DNA from: Tolumonas sp008015085
GTDB lineage: Bacteria; Pseudomonadota; Gammaproteobacteria; Enterobacterales; Aeromonadaceae
Reading direction: 5' to 3'
Length of the DNA stretch: 64,000 bases
Assembly (NCBI GenBank): GCA_029265125.1
Contig: JAJUJX010000001.1
Coordinates: 124,001 to 188,000 of the forward strand
The notes below the pieces were generated by a model. The model saw only the letters and a program-made list of their open reading frames with translations, searched no databases and had not been told where the DNA came from. Position numbers and translations under genes: made by a program. Below, piece after piece: positions 1-8,516 of this stretch (within the stretch, counting starts at the first letter, position 1; each line of letters opens with the position of its first letter).

Positions 1-2
1 CG

Positions 3-1268
3 ACCTTGATGCTGATTGGCTCTCAGCATGGTAATGAACCTTCCGGTACTGAGGCTGTACAGATCATGGTGCGGCAGGTACTGGGTGGTGAGCTCGCGCA
101 TCTGCTGAAAAAAATGAATATTGTTGCCATCGTGCTGGCTAATCCGGATGGCCGTGATATGAACCGGCGGCTGAATGCAAAAGATGAAAATCCGAACGTG
201 GATTTTATTGCTACAGCAGCATCAGAGACCCGGATTTACATCGACGCGCTACAGCGTTTCCAGCCGGATGTGGTGTATGACTTACACGAAACAGGCCGGG
301 TGAAATATCCGCTTACCCATAAAGAAGGTTATCTCACGACTGTCAATGCGCAGTTTGAAGTAGGCGATAATCCGAATATTGATGCGGGCTTGCGGGATTA
401 TGCGGATAACACCTTCTTACCTACGCTGCTGAAACAGGTCAGTCAGGCAGGTATTCCTGCCGCGCGTTATGATGGTGAAATTATTACTCTGTCGCAGAGC
501 GTCACGCGTGGTGCGATGAATCTGAGCAATTTCCGCAACTATGCATCTTTGATGGGATCACTGACCGTGGTGGCTGAAAGTCTGTTGGATCAGCCCGGAA
601 ACTATCCGACACCGGACAATATCAAGGAACGGGTGCGTCGCCAGTTTGTTGCGCTGGAGAAATTCCTCGCATTGGTGGAAGGCGATGCAGCTAAAATCCG
701 TCAGTTAAGCCGTCATGCCCGGCAACTTTGGCGGACTCAGGATAATGCTCAGATTGCTCTGGAATTTGGTTTTGCACCCAACCCTCAGCAGCCGCAGATC
801 AAAGTGCCATTGATTGAGAAGAAAAGCGGTCAACGAGTACTGAAAACCTTCCCTTATACTGATCAGATTGTGGTGACGGAAAGAGAATCGTTGCCGGTTG
901 GCTATGTCATTCGTGCGGAACAATCGCGCTATAAAGCTTTGCTGCAGCGGCATCATATCCAGTATCGTGAAATCACTCAGCCGGAAAAGGCGCGTTTAGA
1001 ACAACAGCGGGTCAGTGCATTAACTGTCTCTGAAGTTCAGCGGCCGGGTGTTCGTGACTGGCTGGATGTCGGCATTCAGGAAAAAGAGCTGGAAACAGAA
1101 TTGAAACCGGGGGATCTGGTCGTTTCTACTCATCAACCATTGGGGCGGCTGGCCGCTATTATATTGGATCCGCGTTCAGACAATACGATCTATCAGGAAG
1201 ATGAATGGCGCGGCTTGTTGTTGCATAACCCGTTGCCGGTTGCCGTACTGATTTCTGGTGAAAAGTGA
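3..1268 (+). CDS. M14-family zinc carboxypeptidase, 5' end outside window
   Basis: The reading frame is open from the first bases of the window, so the start lies upstream and about 421 codons are present. An HGNE motif near the visible N-terminus and a DLHET motif about 90 residues later are the usual zinc ligands (His, Glu, His) of M14 metallocarboxypeptidases; the segment VVAES about 100 residues further on may carry the catalytic Glu. The visible part is therefore the catalytic domain followed by roughly 200 residues with no motif I recognise. The substrate cannot be read from the sequence. The gene is followed by yihI after about 107 bases. Family assignment is fairly secure, exact function is not. 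Confidence 0.75.
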   Translation, partial: TLMLIGSQHGNEPSGTEAVQIMVRQVLGGELAHLLKKMNIVAIVLANPDGRDMNRRLNAKDENPNVDFIATAASETRIYIDALQRFQPDVVYDLHETGRVKYPLTHKEGYLTTVNAQFEVGDNPNIDAGLRDYADNTFLPTLLKQVSQAGIPAARYDGEIITLSQSVTRGAMNLSNFRNYASLMGSLTVVAESLLDQPGNYPTPDNIKERVRRQFVALEKFLALVEGDAAKIRQLSRHARQLWRTQDNAQIALEFGFAPNPQQPQIKVPLIEKKSGQRVLKTFPYTDQIVVTERESLPVGYVIRAEQSRYKALLQRHHIQYREITQPEKARLEQQRVSALTVSEVQRPGVRDWLDVGIQEKELETELKPGDLVVSTHQPLGRLAAIILDPRSDNTIYQEDEWRGLLLHNPLPVAVLISGEK

Positions 1269-1375
1269 TCATTATTGTTCGCTAATCATCAGGAAACTTG
1301 AAACGTCGCTACGCGCAATCCATGCTGTTATGTAGAATAGACGATCAGATAACCAGTCGAGTTTTGGAGTAAATC

Positions 1376-1957
1376 ATGGCGACTAAGCCAGCGAAATCAG
1401 TTGGGAATGCAAAACGCCCTGACAGCAAGAAGAAAAAAACGGTATTTACTGCTCAGGATGGCCGTGATCAGAAAAAAGATGCTAAACGCAAAGGTCTGAA
1501 ACCGGGTGCCCGTAACAGTGTCGAAAGCAAAGAGCAGAAACAAGCGCGTGAGGCGAAGAATAAAGATGTCCGCGTCGGCTCCCGTAAGCCAGTAGCGCTG
1601 GTAGTAGAAACGCCAGTGAAAACGGTGAAACCAGTTAAACCGGCAGAGCCTAAACCAGAAAAGAAAACTGAAGCTGCGCCGGAACAGCAGATTGCTAAAT
1701 GGGAACGTGAGCTGGATAAGCTGGAAAATGACGATCGTCTCAATGCATTGCTTGATAAGTTGGAACTGGAACAGCCGATTGCAGAAGAAGATCAGGTTTG
1801 GCTGGACAAAAAGCTGGCACGTCATCAGGAGCTGTTGAAGCTACTGGGTTTAGGTGATGATGAGAAAGAGGGCAGTGATCCTGACGAACTGCTGCAGCGT
1901 TTCATCGACAATGATTTTGACCCTAACCAGTTTGACAGTCGTTATAAAGAAGACTGA
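1376..1957 (+). CDS. yihI: YihI, activator of the ribosome-assembly GTPase Der
   Basis: 193 residues. The N-terminal half is a lysine/arginine-rich, low-complexity stretch and the C-terminal half is acidic and helical, ending in an Asp/Asn-rich tail. This layout and the opening residues match YihI, which in E. coli stimulates GTP hydrolysis by Der (EngA) and modulates 50S subunit assembly. GGAG six bases before the ATG supports the start. In E. coli yihI lies directly before hemN; here three regulator and VOC genes have come between them. The last 16 bases overlap the 3' end of the convergent LacI-type gene. Confidence 0.88.
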   Translation: MATKPAKSVGNAKRPDSKKKKTVFTAQDGRDQKKDAKRKGLKPGARNSVESKEQKQAREAKNKDVRVGSRKPVALVVETPVKTVKPVKPAEPKPEKKTEAAPEQQIAKWERELDKLENDDRLNALLDKLELEQPIAEEDQVWLDKKLARHQELLKLLGLGDDEKEGSDPDELLQRFIDNDFDPNQFDSRYKED

Positions 1958-3003
1958 TAAGCATTCTGTAGCCACATGGGATATTGCTTGTGGCTACAGT
2001 GCTTTTGCAGTCTTTCATCGATATACAGCGTGCCCGGTAATTCATTTTCCAGAACATCACTGTTTTCCCCCAAGACATAACTCACCGCATTAGCTATCAA
2101 CTCTCTTAATGGCGTATAAACAGTCACCAGTGACGGATAGATTTTGTTGATCAGTGGGTCGGCTCCCATGCCTACGATGGCAATATCACCTTGAGCTATC
2201 TCATCAATTTCAGACAGGTATTTTACTGCTCCGAGCGCCATTGCATCGTTAAAACAGAGTAACCCAGTGAAATCCTTTGTTTTTCTGAGCAGGTCTTTGC
2301 ATGCCGAATATCCGCCATCAATATCTCGTGTTCCTTCGGAAAAATGGCTGAGCGGGAAAATTTTATTGTGTCTTGCTATGGTATTTTTAACGCCCGCGAT
2401 TCGGGTTCGGGCAGTTTCTTCCGACAATGGGGCTGATAAATAAGCAATCCTCTCATGCCCGTTCGCTAACAAAAATTCCGCGGCCAAGGCTGCAATTTTT
2501 TCATTATCAAACCAAAAATATTTTTCAGCTTTCTGTTCACCTTTTTTATTCAAGATGGCAATGGGCTTTTTCAGATAATCCAGAATATTTCTGATGCTTT
2601 CACTATTGAAATCAACTTTGATAAACGAGCTATGGTAGTAAATGATGCCATCGCACTGATGCACCATCAGTTTATTTATCGAATCTATAAATGAAGATTC
2701 TGAGTCATCCATTTCAACAACAATAGCTACCTTGCCATGTTCAGCTAATAAATCGATACAGGTTGTAATGAAATCATAAGTATTAATATAGTAATTACTT
2801 CTTGTCGGAATAATCAGGCCAATAACATTTGTTGTTTTAGTTGTTAACGATTGTGCAATTAAGTTGGGTTGATAATGCAGTTCATTGATGATTTTCTCAA
2901 CTTTAGCCCTGATTTCTGGTGACACCTGCTTGTTATTGATAACTCTTGAGACAGAGGCTTTTGATACGCCAGCCAGTTGTGCAATATCATCCATTTTAAC
3001 CAT
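1942..3003 (-). CDS. LacI/GalR-family transcription regulator
   Basis: 353 residues. An N-terminal LacI helix-turn-helix (DDIAQLAGVSKASVSRVINN) and hinge helix is followed by a periplasmic-binding-protein-like effector domain. I chose the third in-frame start, 3003, because AGGAG lies six bases before it but abuts the first ATG at 3009. The recognition helix carries Lys-Ala at the two main specificity positions, as I recall for AscG of E. coli. A perfect 12-bp palindrome with a central CG lies about 120 bases upstream and is the likely operator. Three sampled 60-base lines of this gene hold only 33-37% G+C, against about 57% in a sampled hemN line, which suggests acquisition by transfer. The effector is unknown, probably a sugar. 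Confidence 0.9.
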   Translation of the reverse strand: MVKMDDIAQLAGVSKASVSRVINNKQVSPEIRAKVEKIINELHYQPNLIAQSLTTKTTNVIGLIIPTRSNYYINTYDFITTCIDLLAEHGKVAIVVEMDDSESSFIDSINKLMVHQCDGIIYYHSSFIKVDFNSESIRNILDYLKKPIAILNKKGEQKAEKYFWFDNEKIAALAAEFLLANGHERIAYLSAPLSEETARTRIAGVKNTIARHNKIFPLSHFSEGTRDIDGGYSACKDLLRKTKDFTGLLCFNDAMALGAVKYLSEIDEIAQGDIAIVGMGADPLINKIYPSLVTVYTPLRELIANAVSYVLGENSDVLENELPGTLYIDERLQKHCSHKQYPMWLQNAYQSSL

Positions 3004-3121
3004 CACCATCTCCTGATTTATCTTTATATTTTGTTTTGAAATCAGCTATCAATAGCCTTGCTTGATAGTTTCGTTAAAACCCCGAGCAGATATATCCCAA
3101 CCGGAAAGCATAAGAACACTA

Positions 3122-3133
3122 GAAACCGGTTTC
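3122..3133. promoter_or_regulatory. LacI-family operator, copy 1
   Basis: GAAACCGGTTTC is a perfect 12-bp inverted repeat with the central CG typical of LacI/GalR operators. It lies between the LacI-type gene and the VOC gene and is repeated exactly at 22711-22722. It resembles the AscG operator of E. coli as I remember it (TGAAACCGGTTTCA). Confidence 0.7.
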
Positions 3134-3184
3134 ATTCTGTAAAAATAATAGTCCCGGTTTGGTTAGTGTGCCAAGCACTATGAG

Positions 3185-3200
3185 TGTGACATTAATCACG
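3185..3200. promoter_or_regulatory. probable CRP-cAMP site
   Basis: TGTGACATTAATCACG matches the CRP consensus TGTGA-N6-TCACA with one mismatch in the right half. It lies 52 bases from the LacI-type operator, so catabolite activation combined with specific repression is a reasonable reading. Confidence 0.6.
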
Positions 3201-3360
3201 AATGTACGAATATGTTAATTTAATTTGATCGAATATGTTTGTTTGTGTATATTTTTTCTGTTTTTTATTTGAACAGTTTGAGTCAAATGGAGCACCACAA
3301 CCGCATAACCAAGCTTCATGGCTGCGTATGCGGGCCCCGGATTTTTAATGAGGAGTTGTC

Positions 3361-3747
3361 ATGAAAGTAGGGCATATCGCTCTCTGGACCCGGAAGATGG
3401 ATGAACAATCCGCTTTCTGGGCCACCTATTTCAATGCACAGATCGGCGAGGAATATGTCAGCCGGAACCGGCCTGGGTTTGTGTCCCGTTTTGTTACACT
3501 GACATCCGGACCTACGATAGAACTGATGTCGTTACCGGAATTAGGGGATGCACCGGACAATAAAGAACTTGTTGGCTGGGCGCATATTGCAATCACCGTT
3601 GGTGATGAAGAGGACGTTGATCAACTGGCTCAGCAGGCGAAAGATGCAGGTCTGTTAAGATCGTTGCCTCGGCATACCGGTGATGGATTTTACGAAGCGG
3701 TGCTGAACGATCCCGATGGTAATCTTATTGAAATCATTGCAGACTAG
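3361..3747 (+). CDS. VOC-superfamily (glyoxalase/bleomycin-resistance fold) protein
   Basis: 128 residues, a single VOC domain made of two beta-alpha-beta-beta-beta modules. His5 (KVGHIAL), a Glu in IELM near residue 55, a His in AHIAI near residue 75 and a Glu in LIEII near residue 124 are placed like the metal ligands of glyoxalase I-type enzymes. The closing DPDGNLIEI segment is characteristic of the superfamily. The substrate cannot be told; members include lactoylglutathione lyases, epimerases and dioxygenases. AGGAG seven bases before the ATG supports the start. The G+C of a sampled line (about 55%) is normal for the window, unlike the neighbouring LacI-type gene. A DeoR-type regulator follows 72 bases downstream on the same strand. 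Confidence 0.8.
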   Translation: MKVGHIALWTRKMDEQSAFWATYFNAQIGEEYVSRNRPGFVSRFVTLTSGPTIELMSLPELGDAPDNKELVGWAHIAITVGDEEDVDQLAQQAKDAGLLRSLPRHTGDGFYEAVLNDPDGNLIEIIAD

Positions 3748-3819
3748 TAGTGACACTTAGTGTTCATTTGTGTTCATTTCTTTATGGTGACCTTAATGTC
3801 GATGTTGAGGTGATGAAAA

Positions 3820-4596
3820 GTGGAAAAACTGGCTCCTGAAGAGCGTCAGCAAATCATTCTGGATTTATTGCAGACCGAAGGAAAAGTACTGGCGATGGAT
3901 CTGGCGGCGCGATTAAACACAACGGAAGCAACCATTCGCCGGGATCTGCGCTACTTGTCTGACAATGGCTTATGCAAACGCATCCATGGCGGAGCTCTGG
4001 CGCAGTCAGCAATCATAGCGACGCCATTTGAACGTAAATCCATCAGTACTGATGAGAAAAAAGCATTGGCCATCGCGGCTCTGCGTCTGATTAAAAATAA
4101 TCAGGTGATCTTTCTGGATGCCAGCACCACGCATTTACTTCTGGCGGGTTTGCTGCCAAGGGATAAGAACCTGACCGTCGTAACTAACAGTGTCAGTATC
4201 GCGACACGGTTATTAGAACATTCAGGGATCAGGACGATCGTGCTAGGCGGAGAATTGAATCCGCTTATCGGCGGAGCAGTGGATAGCAAGGCGATCCAGG
4301 AACTGGCTATTTTTAAATTCGATCTGGCATTGGTCGGGGTTTGTTCCTGGAGCAGTGAAAGTGGTTTTTCTGCTGTCGATTATCAGGATGCACAATTCAA
4401 ACGAACGCTGATTGATCGCGCCGGTGAAATCGCTGTCTTATGTACGCAGGATAAAATCGATAAATACGCTCCGTATAAAATCATGGATACGAAAGATATC
4501 GATCATTTGATTTTATATACAACCAGCAATACCCAGCTGGAAAAACAGGTGAGGGAGGCAGGCGGTGCCATTTTTTATAATGAAGATACAATCTGA
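3820..4596 (+). CDS. DeoR-family transcription regulator
   Basis: 258 residues. The N-terminal DeoR winged helix is clear: a helix-turn-helix around residues 20-45 with TEATIRRDLRYL and the KRIHGGA segment. The C-terminal DeoRC sensor domain has the expected NSVSIA and LGGEL motifs, an isomerase-like fold that usually senses a phosphosugar. The start is a GTG: an in-frame stop lies two codons upstream, and GAGGTGA sits seven bases before the GTG. Probably co-transcribed with the VOC gene. A LacI-type and a DeoR-type regulator around one small enzyme suggests a remnant or a compact module of sugar metabolism. Target genes are not identified. Confidence 0.88.
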   Translation: MEKLAPEERQQIILDLLQTEGKVLAMDLAARLNTTEATIRRDLRYLSDNGLCKRIHGGALAQSAIIATPFERKSISTDEKKALAIAALRLIKNNQVIFLDASTTHLLLAGLLPRDKNLTVVTNSVSIATRLLEHSGIRTIVLGGELNPLIGGAVDSKAIQELAIFKFDLALVGVCSWSSESGFSAVDYQDAQFKRTLIDRAGEIAVLCTQDKIDKYAPYKIMDTKDIDHLILYTTSNTQLEKQVREAGGAIFYNEDTI

Positions 4597-4735
4597 GCGG
4601 TGATCTTAATGCTTATATGCGCCGTACACCGGATATAACCATCTGCACACTACGTGATTTTTTGCTATAGCTATACCATGCGTGAGACTTAACTTTTTAA
4701 GTCCATCTATTCAATCAATTAGGTTGCTTACATTC

Positions 4736-6109
4736 ATGTCGACACAGCATGTGATCTGGGATGATGCCCTGATCCAGAAATACAATTACAGCGGCCCGCG
4801 CTACACCTCTTATCCTACGGCGCTGGAATTTTCCGAGTTGTTTGATTACCCGCAGTTTGTGCAGGCGGCACAGCAATATCCGCAGCGGCCACTGTCGCTG
4901 TATGTGCATATCCCGTTTTGTCACAAACTTTGCTACTACTGCGCCTGTAACAAGATCGTGACGCGGCAGCGACATAAGGCGGAAGAATATCTGGGCTATC
5001 TGGAAAAAGAGATCCAACAGCAGGCGAAACTGTTTGCTGGCCGCACAGTGACGCAATTGCATTGGGGTGGTGGTACGCCAACCTATCTGTCGCATGAGCA
5101 GATTATCCGTCTGATGGATATGCTGAAACAGCACTTCCAGTTTTCCTCCGAAGGCGAATTCAGTATTGAGATCGATCCCCGTGAAATCACGCTGGATACG
5201 CTGGATCTGCTGAAACAGGTTGGCTTTAACCGTATTAGCCTCGGCGTACAGGATTTTGATAAACGCGTACAGGAAGTAGTGAATCGTGAGCAGGATAATG
5301 ACTTTATCCGTGCCATGATCCACCGGGCGAAAGAGCTCGGCTTCCGCTCGACAAACCTTGATCTGATTTACGGCTTACCGCTGCAAACGCGCGAAAGCTT
5401 CCGACATACGCTGGAGCAGATAGCCGCTCTGCAGCCAGATCGTCTGTCAGTGTTTAATTACGCCCATCTGCCAGCCCGTTTTGCAGGGCAGCATAAAATT
5501 AAAGAGGAGCTGCTCCCGTCACCGGCAGAAAAACTGGCGATGTTGCAGGAAACCATCGAATACCTGACCTCGCAGGGTTATCTCTACATCGGTATGGATC
5601 ATTTCGCCAAACCTGATGATGAGCTGGCACAAGCGCAGCGGGATGGAGTGCTGCATCGCAATTTTCAGGGCTATACCACACAGGGTGATTGTGATCTGCT
5701 GGGTCTGGGCGTCTCAGCCATCAGTATGCTAGGCGATGCTTATTCACAGAATCAGAAAGATCTGAATGTTTACTATGAACAGGTAACTGAACTTGGTCAT
5801 GCCCAATGGAAAGGTTGTGCGCTGGAGCGGGACGACCTGATCCGCCGTGATGTGATTAAGCAGTTGATCTGTAATTTCACGCTGGATCCGAAACAGATTG
5901 AAGCGCTTTACGGCATCTCGTTTGCGGAGTATTTCGCCGAAGATCTGAAATTGCTGCAGCCGTTCGTGAACGATGGTCTGGTAGAAGTGGAAGATCAGTG
6001 TTTGCGGATTACAGCAACAGGTCGCTTGCTGATCCGTAATATCTGTATGTGTTTTGATGTCTATCTGCGGCAGAAGGCGCGTCAGCAGCAATTCTCCCGC
6101 GTGATTTGA
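4736..6109 (+). CDS. hemN: oxygen-independent coproporphyrinogen III oxidase
   Basis: 457 residues, the same length as E. coli HemN. This radical-SAM enzyme decarboxylates two propionate side chains of coproporphyrinogen III to give protoporphyrinogen IX in anaerobic heme synthesis. The CxxxCxxC cluster motif is visible as CHKLCYYC (with the extra Cys after it, near residue 65), followed by the WGGGTPTYL SAM-binding segment and the HemN C-terminal domain. I chose ATG 4736 over the upstream GTG at 4682 because MSTQHVIWDDALIQKYNYSG aligns with the known N-terminus. I saw no convincing FNR site upstream. A strong terminator follows. Confidence 0.96.
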   Translation: MSTQHVIWDDALIQKYNYSGPRYTSYPTALEFSELFDYPQFVQAAQQYPQRPLSLYVHIPFCHKLCYYCACNKIVTRQRHKAEEYLGYLEKEIQQQAKLFAGRTVTQLHWGGGTPTYLSHEQIIRLMDMLKQHFQFSSEGEFSIEIDPREITLDTLDLLKQVGFNRISLGVQDFDKRVQEVVNREQDNDFIRAMIHRAKELGFRSTNLDLIYGLPLQTRESFRHTLEQIAALQPDRLSVFNYAHLPARFAGQHKIKEELLPSPAEKLAMLQETIEYLTSQGYLYIGMDHFAKPDDELAQAQRDGVLHRNFQGYTTQGDCDLLGLGVSAISMLGDAYSQNQKDLNVYYEQVTELGHAQWKGCALERDDLIRRDVIKQLICNFTLDPKQIEALYGISFAEYFAEDLKLLQPFVNDGLVEVEDQCLRITATGRLLIRNICMCFDVYLRQKARQQQFSRVI

Positions 6110-6121
6110 TGAAGTAACCGG

Positions 6122-6147
6122 AAAAGGGCATTCATGCCCTTTTTTTG
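6122..6147 (+). terminator. rho-independent terminator of hemN
   Basis: A nine-base stem, AAAAGGGCA / TGCCCTTTT, with a TTCA loop followed by more T residues, 13 bases after the hemN stop. Confidence 0.9.
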
Positions 6148-6322
6148 TGCCTGCTATTTCCCCATATCCAAACTTTCAGTTTTTTCATTCGGAACAATAC
6201 TGCGTCATTACTATGACTGATAACGCATTATGCTGATTATTCCGGTTGGCATGTTATTTGTTTCTTTTATATGCGCTATCTTTAGCGCGTTTTTCTGAAC
6301 ATAAAACAATGCAGGAACCGTA

Positions 6323-7699
6323 ATGACGCTCAGTCTGTTTGATCTTTTCAAAATCGGTATTGGTCCCTCCAGCTCTCACACAGTCGGACCAATGAAAGCG
6401 GGTTATCAATTTAGTCAGGTGTTACAGCATTCGTCATTACTAACCCGTGTAACGCGGGTGCAGGTCATTTTCTATGGCTCTCTGGCTGCGACTGGAAAAG
6501 GCCACGGTACACCACCGGCGCTGTTGCTGGGTCTGGAAGGGGCTCAGCCTGAGTCGGTGGATCCAGACTGGATCTCGGCTCGTTATCAGGCACTGCAGAC
6601 CGGCGCTGAATTGCAGCTGGCTGGTGTACATGCCATAGCATTCGATGAATCTCGAGATGTTATTCTGCGCTGGGAATGCTTGCCGCGTCATACTAACGGT
6701 CTGCAGCTGTTTGCATTTGATGCAACAGGACAAATCTTGCTGTTCAAAACTTATTATTCCGTTGGCGGGGGATTCGTGGTCGATGAGGACGGCATGGATG
6801 AGACGATTGCAGCGGATGCGCCCGGTGTCCCTTATCCGTTTACCTCTGCCGCCGGCTTGATTGCACTTTGCCATCAGCATCAGTTATCGATCGCCGAGTT
6901 AATGCTGGCAAACGAGCGGGTATGGCGCACCGAAGCGGAAATTGATGCAGGCATAGAGCAGATCTGGCACACCATGCAGCATTGCGTGCAGCGAGGCATT
7001 CAGCAGCAGGGCATTCTGCCGGGCGGGTTGAATGTCCGGCGGCGGGCAGCAAAATTACATGAAAGCCTGTTAAAACAGCTTGGTTCACCTGGCTGGAATG
7101 CAATGGAGTGGGTGAATCTGTACGCTCTGGCGGTGAATGAAGAAAATGCCGCTGGTGGGCGAGTGGTGACGGCTCCGACCAACGGCGCTGCCGGGATCAT
7201 TCCGGCTGTCTTGCATTACTACATGCAGTTCTGTCCGCAATTCAGTAGTCTGGCCGCGACGGCGAAAGTTCGTGAGTTTTTGCTGACGGCAGCTGCGATA
7301 GGGATCTTGTGCAAACTAAACGCCTCGATTTCCGGAGCGGAGGTGGGGTGTCAGGGTGAAGTTGGTTCGGCCTGTGCGATGGCAGCAGCAGGATTGGCGG
7401 CTGTACTCGGTGGCACGCCGGATCAGGTAGAAAATGCAGCAGAAATTGGTATGGAACATAATCTGGGATTAACCTGCGACCCGGTGGCAGGATTGGTTCA
7501 AATTCCCTGTATTGAGCGTAATGCGATGGCGTCGGTCAAAGCTATTAATGCTGCCAGTATGGCGTTACGGGGAGATGGGCAACATTTTGTTTCGCTGGAT
7601 AAAGTCATTGCTACCATGCGGGATACCGGTAAGGACATGCTGGAAAAATATAAAGAAACCTCGCGTGGTGGATTGGCGATCAATATTACCGAGTGCTAA
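6323..7699 (+). CDS. sdaA: L-serine ammonia-lyase (serine deaminase), iron-sulfur type
   Basis: 458 residues, one chain carrying both beta (1-150) and alpha (about 180-458) domains as in E. coli SdaA/SdaB. The enzyme converts L-serine to pyruvate and ammonia with a labile 4Fe-4S cluster. The signature GPSSSHTVGPMKAG at the N-terminus, the cysteines in GCQGEVGSAC and the CDPV / IPCIERN segments near the C-terminus are the expected cluster ligands. AGGAAC upstream of the ATG is the ribosome binding site. sdaA and sdaB cannot be separated from sequence alone; I use sdaA for the family. The gene stands alone, with slyB about 240 bases downstream. Confidence 0.94.
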   Translation: MTLSLFDLFKIGIGPSSSHTVGPMKAGYQFSQVLQHSSLLTRVTRVQVIFYGSLAATGKGHGTPPALLLGLEGAQPESVDPDWISARYQALQTGAELQLAGVHAIAFDESRDVILRWECLPRHTNGLQLFAFDATGQILLFKTYYSVGGGFVVDEDGMDETIAADAPGVPYPFTSAAGLIALCHQHQLSIAELMLANERVWRTEAEIDAGIEQIWHTMQHCVQRGIQQQGILPGGLNVRRRAAKLHESLLKQLGSPGWNAMEWVNLYALAVNEENAAGGRVVTAPTNGAAGIIPAVLHYYMQFCPQFSSLAATAKVREFLLTAAAIGILCKLNASISGAEVGCQGEVGSACAMAAAGLAAVLGGTPDQVENAAEIGMEHNLGLTCDPVAGLVQIPCIERNAMASVKAINAASMALRGDGQHFVSLDKVIATMRDTGKDMLEKYKETSRGGLAINITEC

Positions 7700-7943
7700 A
7701 TTATCTATAAGATAAAGTACTATTTTTGCCGCTGGCAACGCATACCCGGCGGATGATTGACGCCTTTAACTATTTCTCTATTGTCCGCATTTCACCTGAT
7801 TGCGGTTTATCAGAGAAAGCGCTATTGTGGCGCCGATCAGGTGCAGTAATGGAACATTCTGCAACTGCTGAATATGACAGCCTTTGCTGGGCTCTGACTG
7901 GAAAAACAGAGACAGTTGATTAAAAACCGTAAGGATTTTTCCT

Positions 7944-8471
7944 ATGAAACTGAAATCAGTTGTTGTTTATAGCATGATGTCCTCTATGCTTTTTGCTGCC
8001 GGTTGTGCTGACAACTATTCCGGTGATACCTATGCCTCTAATCGTTCCGGCATAGTCCAGAATGTAAGTTACGGTACAGTTACCAACATTCGTCAGGTCA
8101 CTATTCAGGATGACAGCAGCAACATGCCGATTGGTGCAGTTGCCGGTGCAGTAGTGGGCGGTATTCTGGGTCACTCCGTCGGTGGTGGCACAGGCAAACA
8201 ACTGGCTACCGTTGGTGGCGTAGTTGCTGGTGGCCTGGCTGGGAATGCAATTCAGAACCAGACTGGTAAAACAACCGGTATGGAAGTCGAAATCCGCCTG
8301 GATAACGGACAGACTATCGCCGTGGTTCAGAAGATGGATCCTAATTTTCAGATCGGTTCCCGTGTTCGTTTAGTTGATGCCGGTGGCCGTACAACTGCAT
8401 CTTTGGTCAGTAACGTTAATTCCGGGGCTGCACCGGTAATTGTTCAGCCTGGCTACACTCCAGTTCAGTAA
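7944..8471 (+). CDS. slyB: SlyB/Pcp-type outer-membrane lipoprotein
   Basis: 175 residues. The signal peptide ends in LFAAGC, so Cys21 should be lipidated. The body has the SlyB signature QNVSYGTVTNIR, a glycine-rich 17 kDa-antigen segment (two hydrophobic stretches with GAVVGG and GGLAGN repeats, about residues 70-105), and a soluble C-terminal domain. SlyB forms complexes that stabilise outer-membrane proteins under stress and is PhoPQ-controlled in enterics. I saw no convincing PhoP box in the 244-base gap upstream. It is about 20 residues longer than the E. coli protein, with a Pro/Val-rich tail. The start has AAGGA nine bases upstream. Confidence 0.92.
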   Translation: MKLKSVVVYSMMSSMLFAAGCADNYSGDTYASNRSGIVQNVSYGTVTNIRQVTIQDDSSNMPIGAVAGAVVGGILGHSVGGGTGKQLATVGGVVAGGLAGNAIQNQTGKTTGMEVEIRLDNGQTIAVVQKMDPNFQIGSRVRLVDAGGRTTASLVSNVNSGAAPVIVQPGYTPVQ

Positions 8472-8486
8472 TTCAGATCCCAATAA

Positions 8487-8514
8487 ACAAAACCCGCCAG
8501 CTGGCGGGTTTTGT
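8487..8514. terminator. bidirectional terminator between slyB and ntrC
   Basis: A perfect 28-base palindrome centred on CCAGCTGG, flanked by A-tract and T-tract arms, lies between two convergent genes and so can end transcription from both sides. Confidence 0.9.
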
Positions 8515-8516
8515 GT

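Larger units (their letters stand above)
3004..3360. promoter_or_regulatory. divergent control region between LacI-type and VOC genes
   Basis: About 357 bases without a gene. The region holds a perfect LacI-type palindrome at 3122-3133 and a good CRP site at 3185-3200, then an AT-rich stretch (3205-3290) suited to promoters. AATGAGGAG before 3361 is the ribosome binding site of the VOC gene. The region probably carries promoters in both directions. I could not single out -35/-10 pairs with confidence. Confidence 0.6.

Noticed and set aside
4597..4735. FNR box upstream of hemN
   Set aside because: Expected for an anaerobic gene, but no TTGAT-N4-ATCAA-like sequence could be found.
7726..7923. 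65-residue open frame between sdaA and slyB
   Set aside because: No ribosome binding site, no recognisable motif, and it lies where promoters for slyB are expected.
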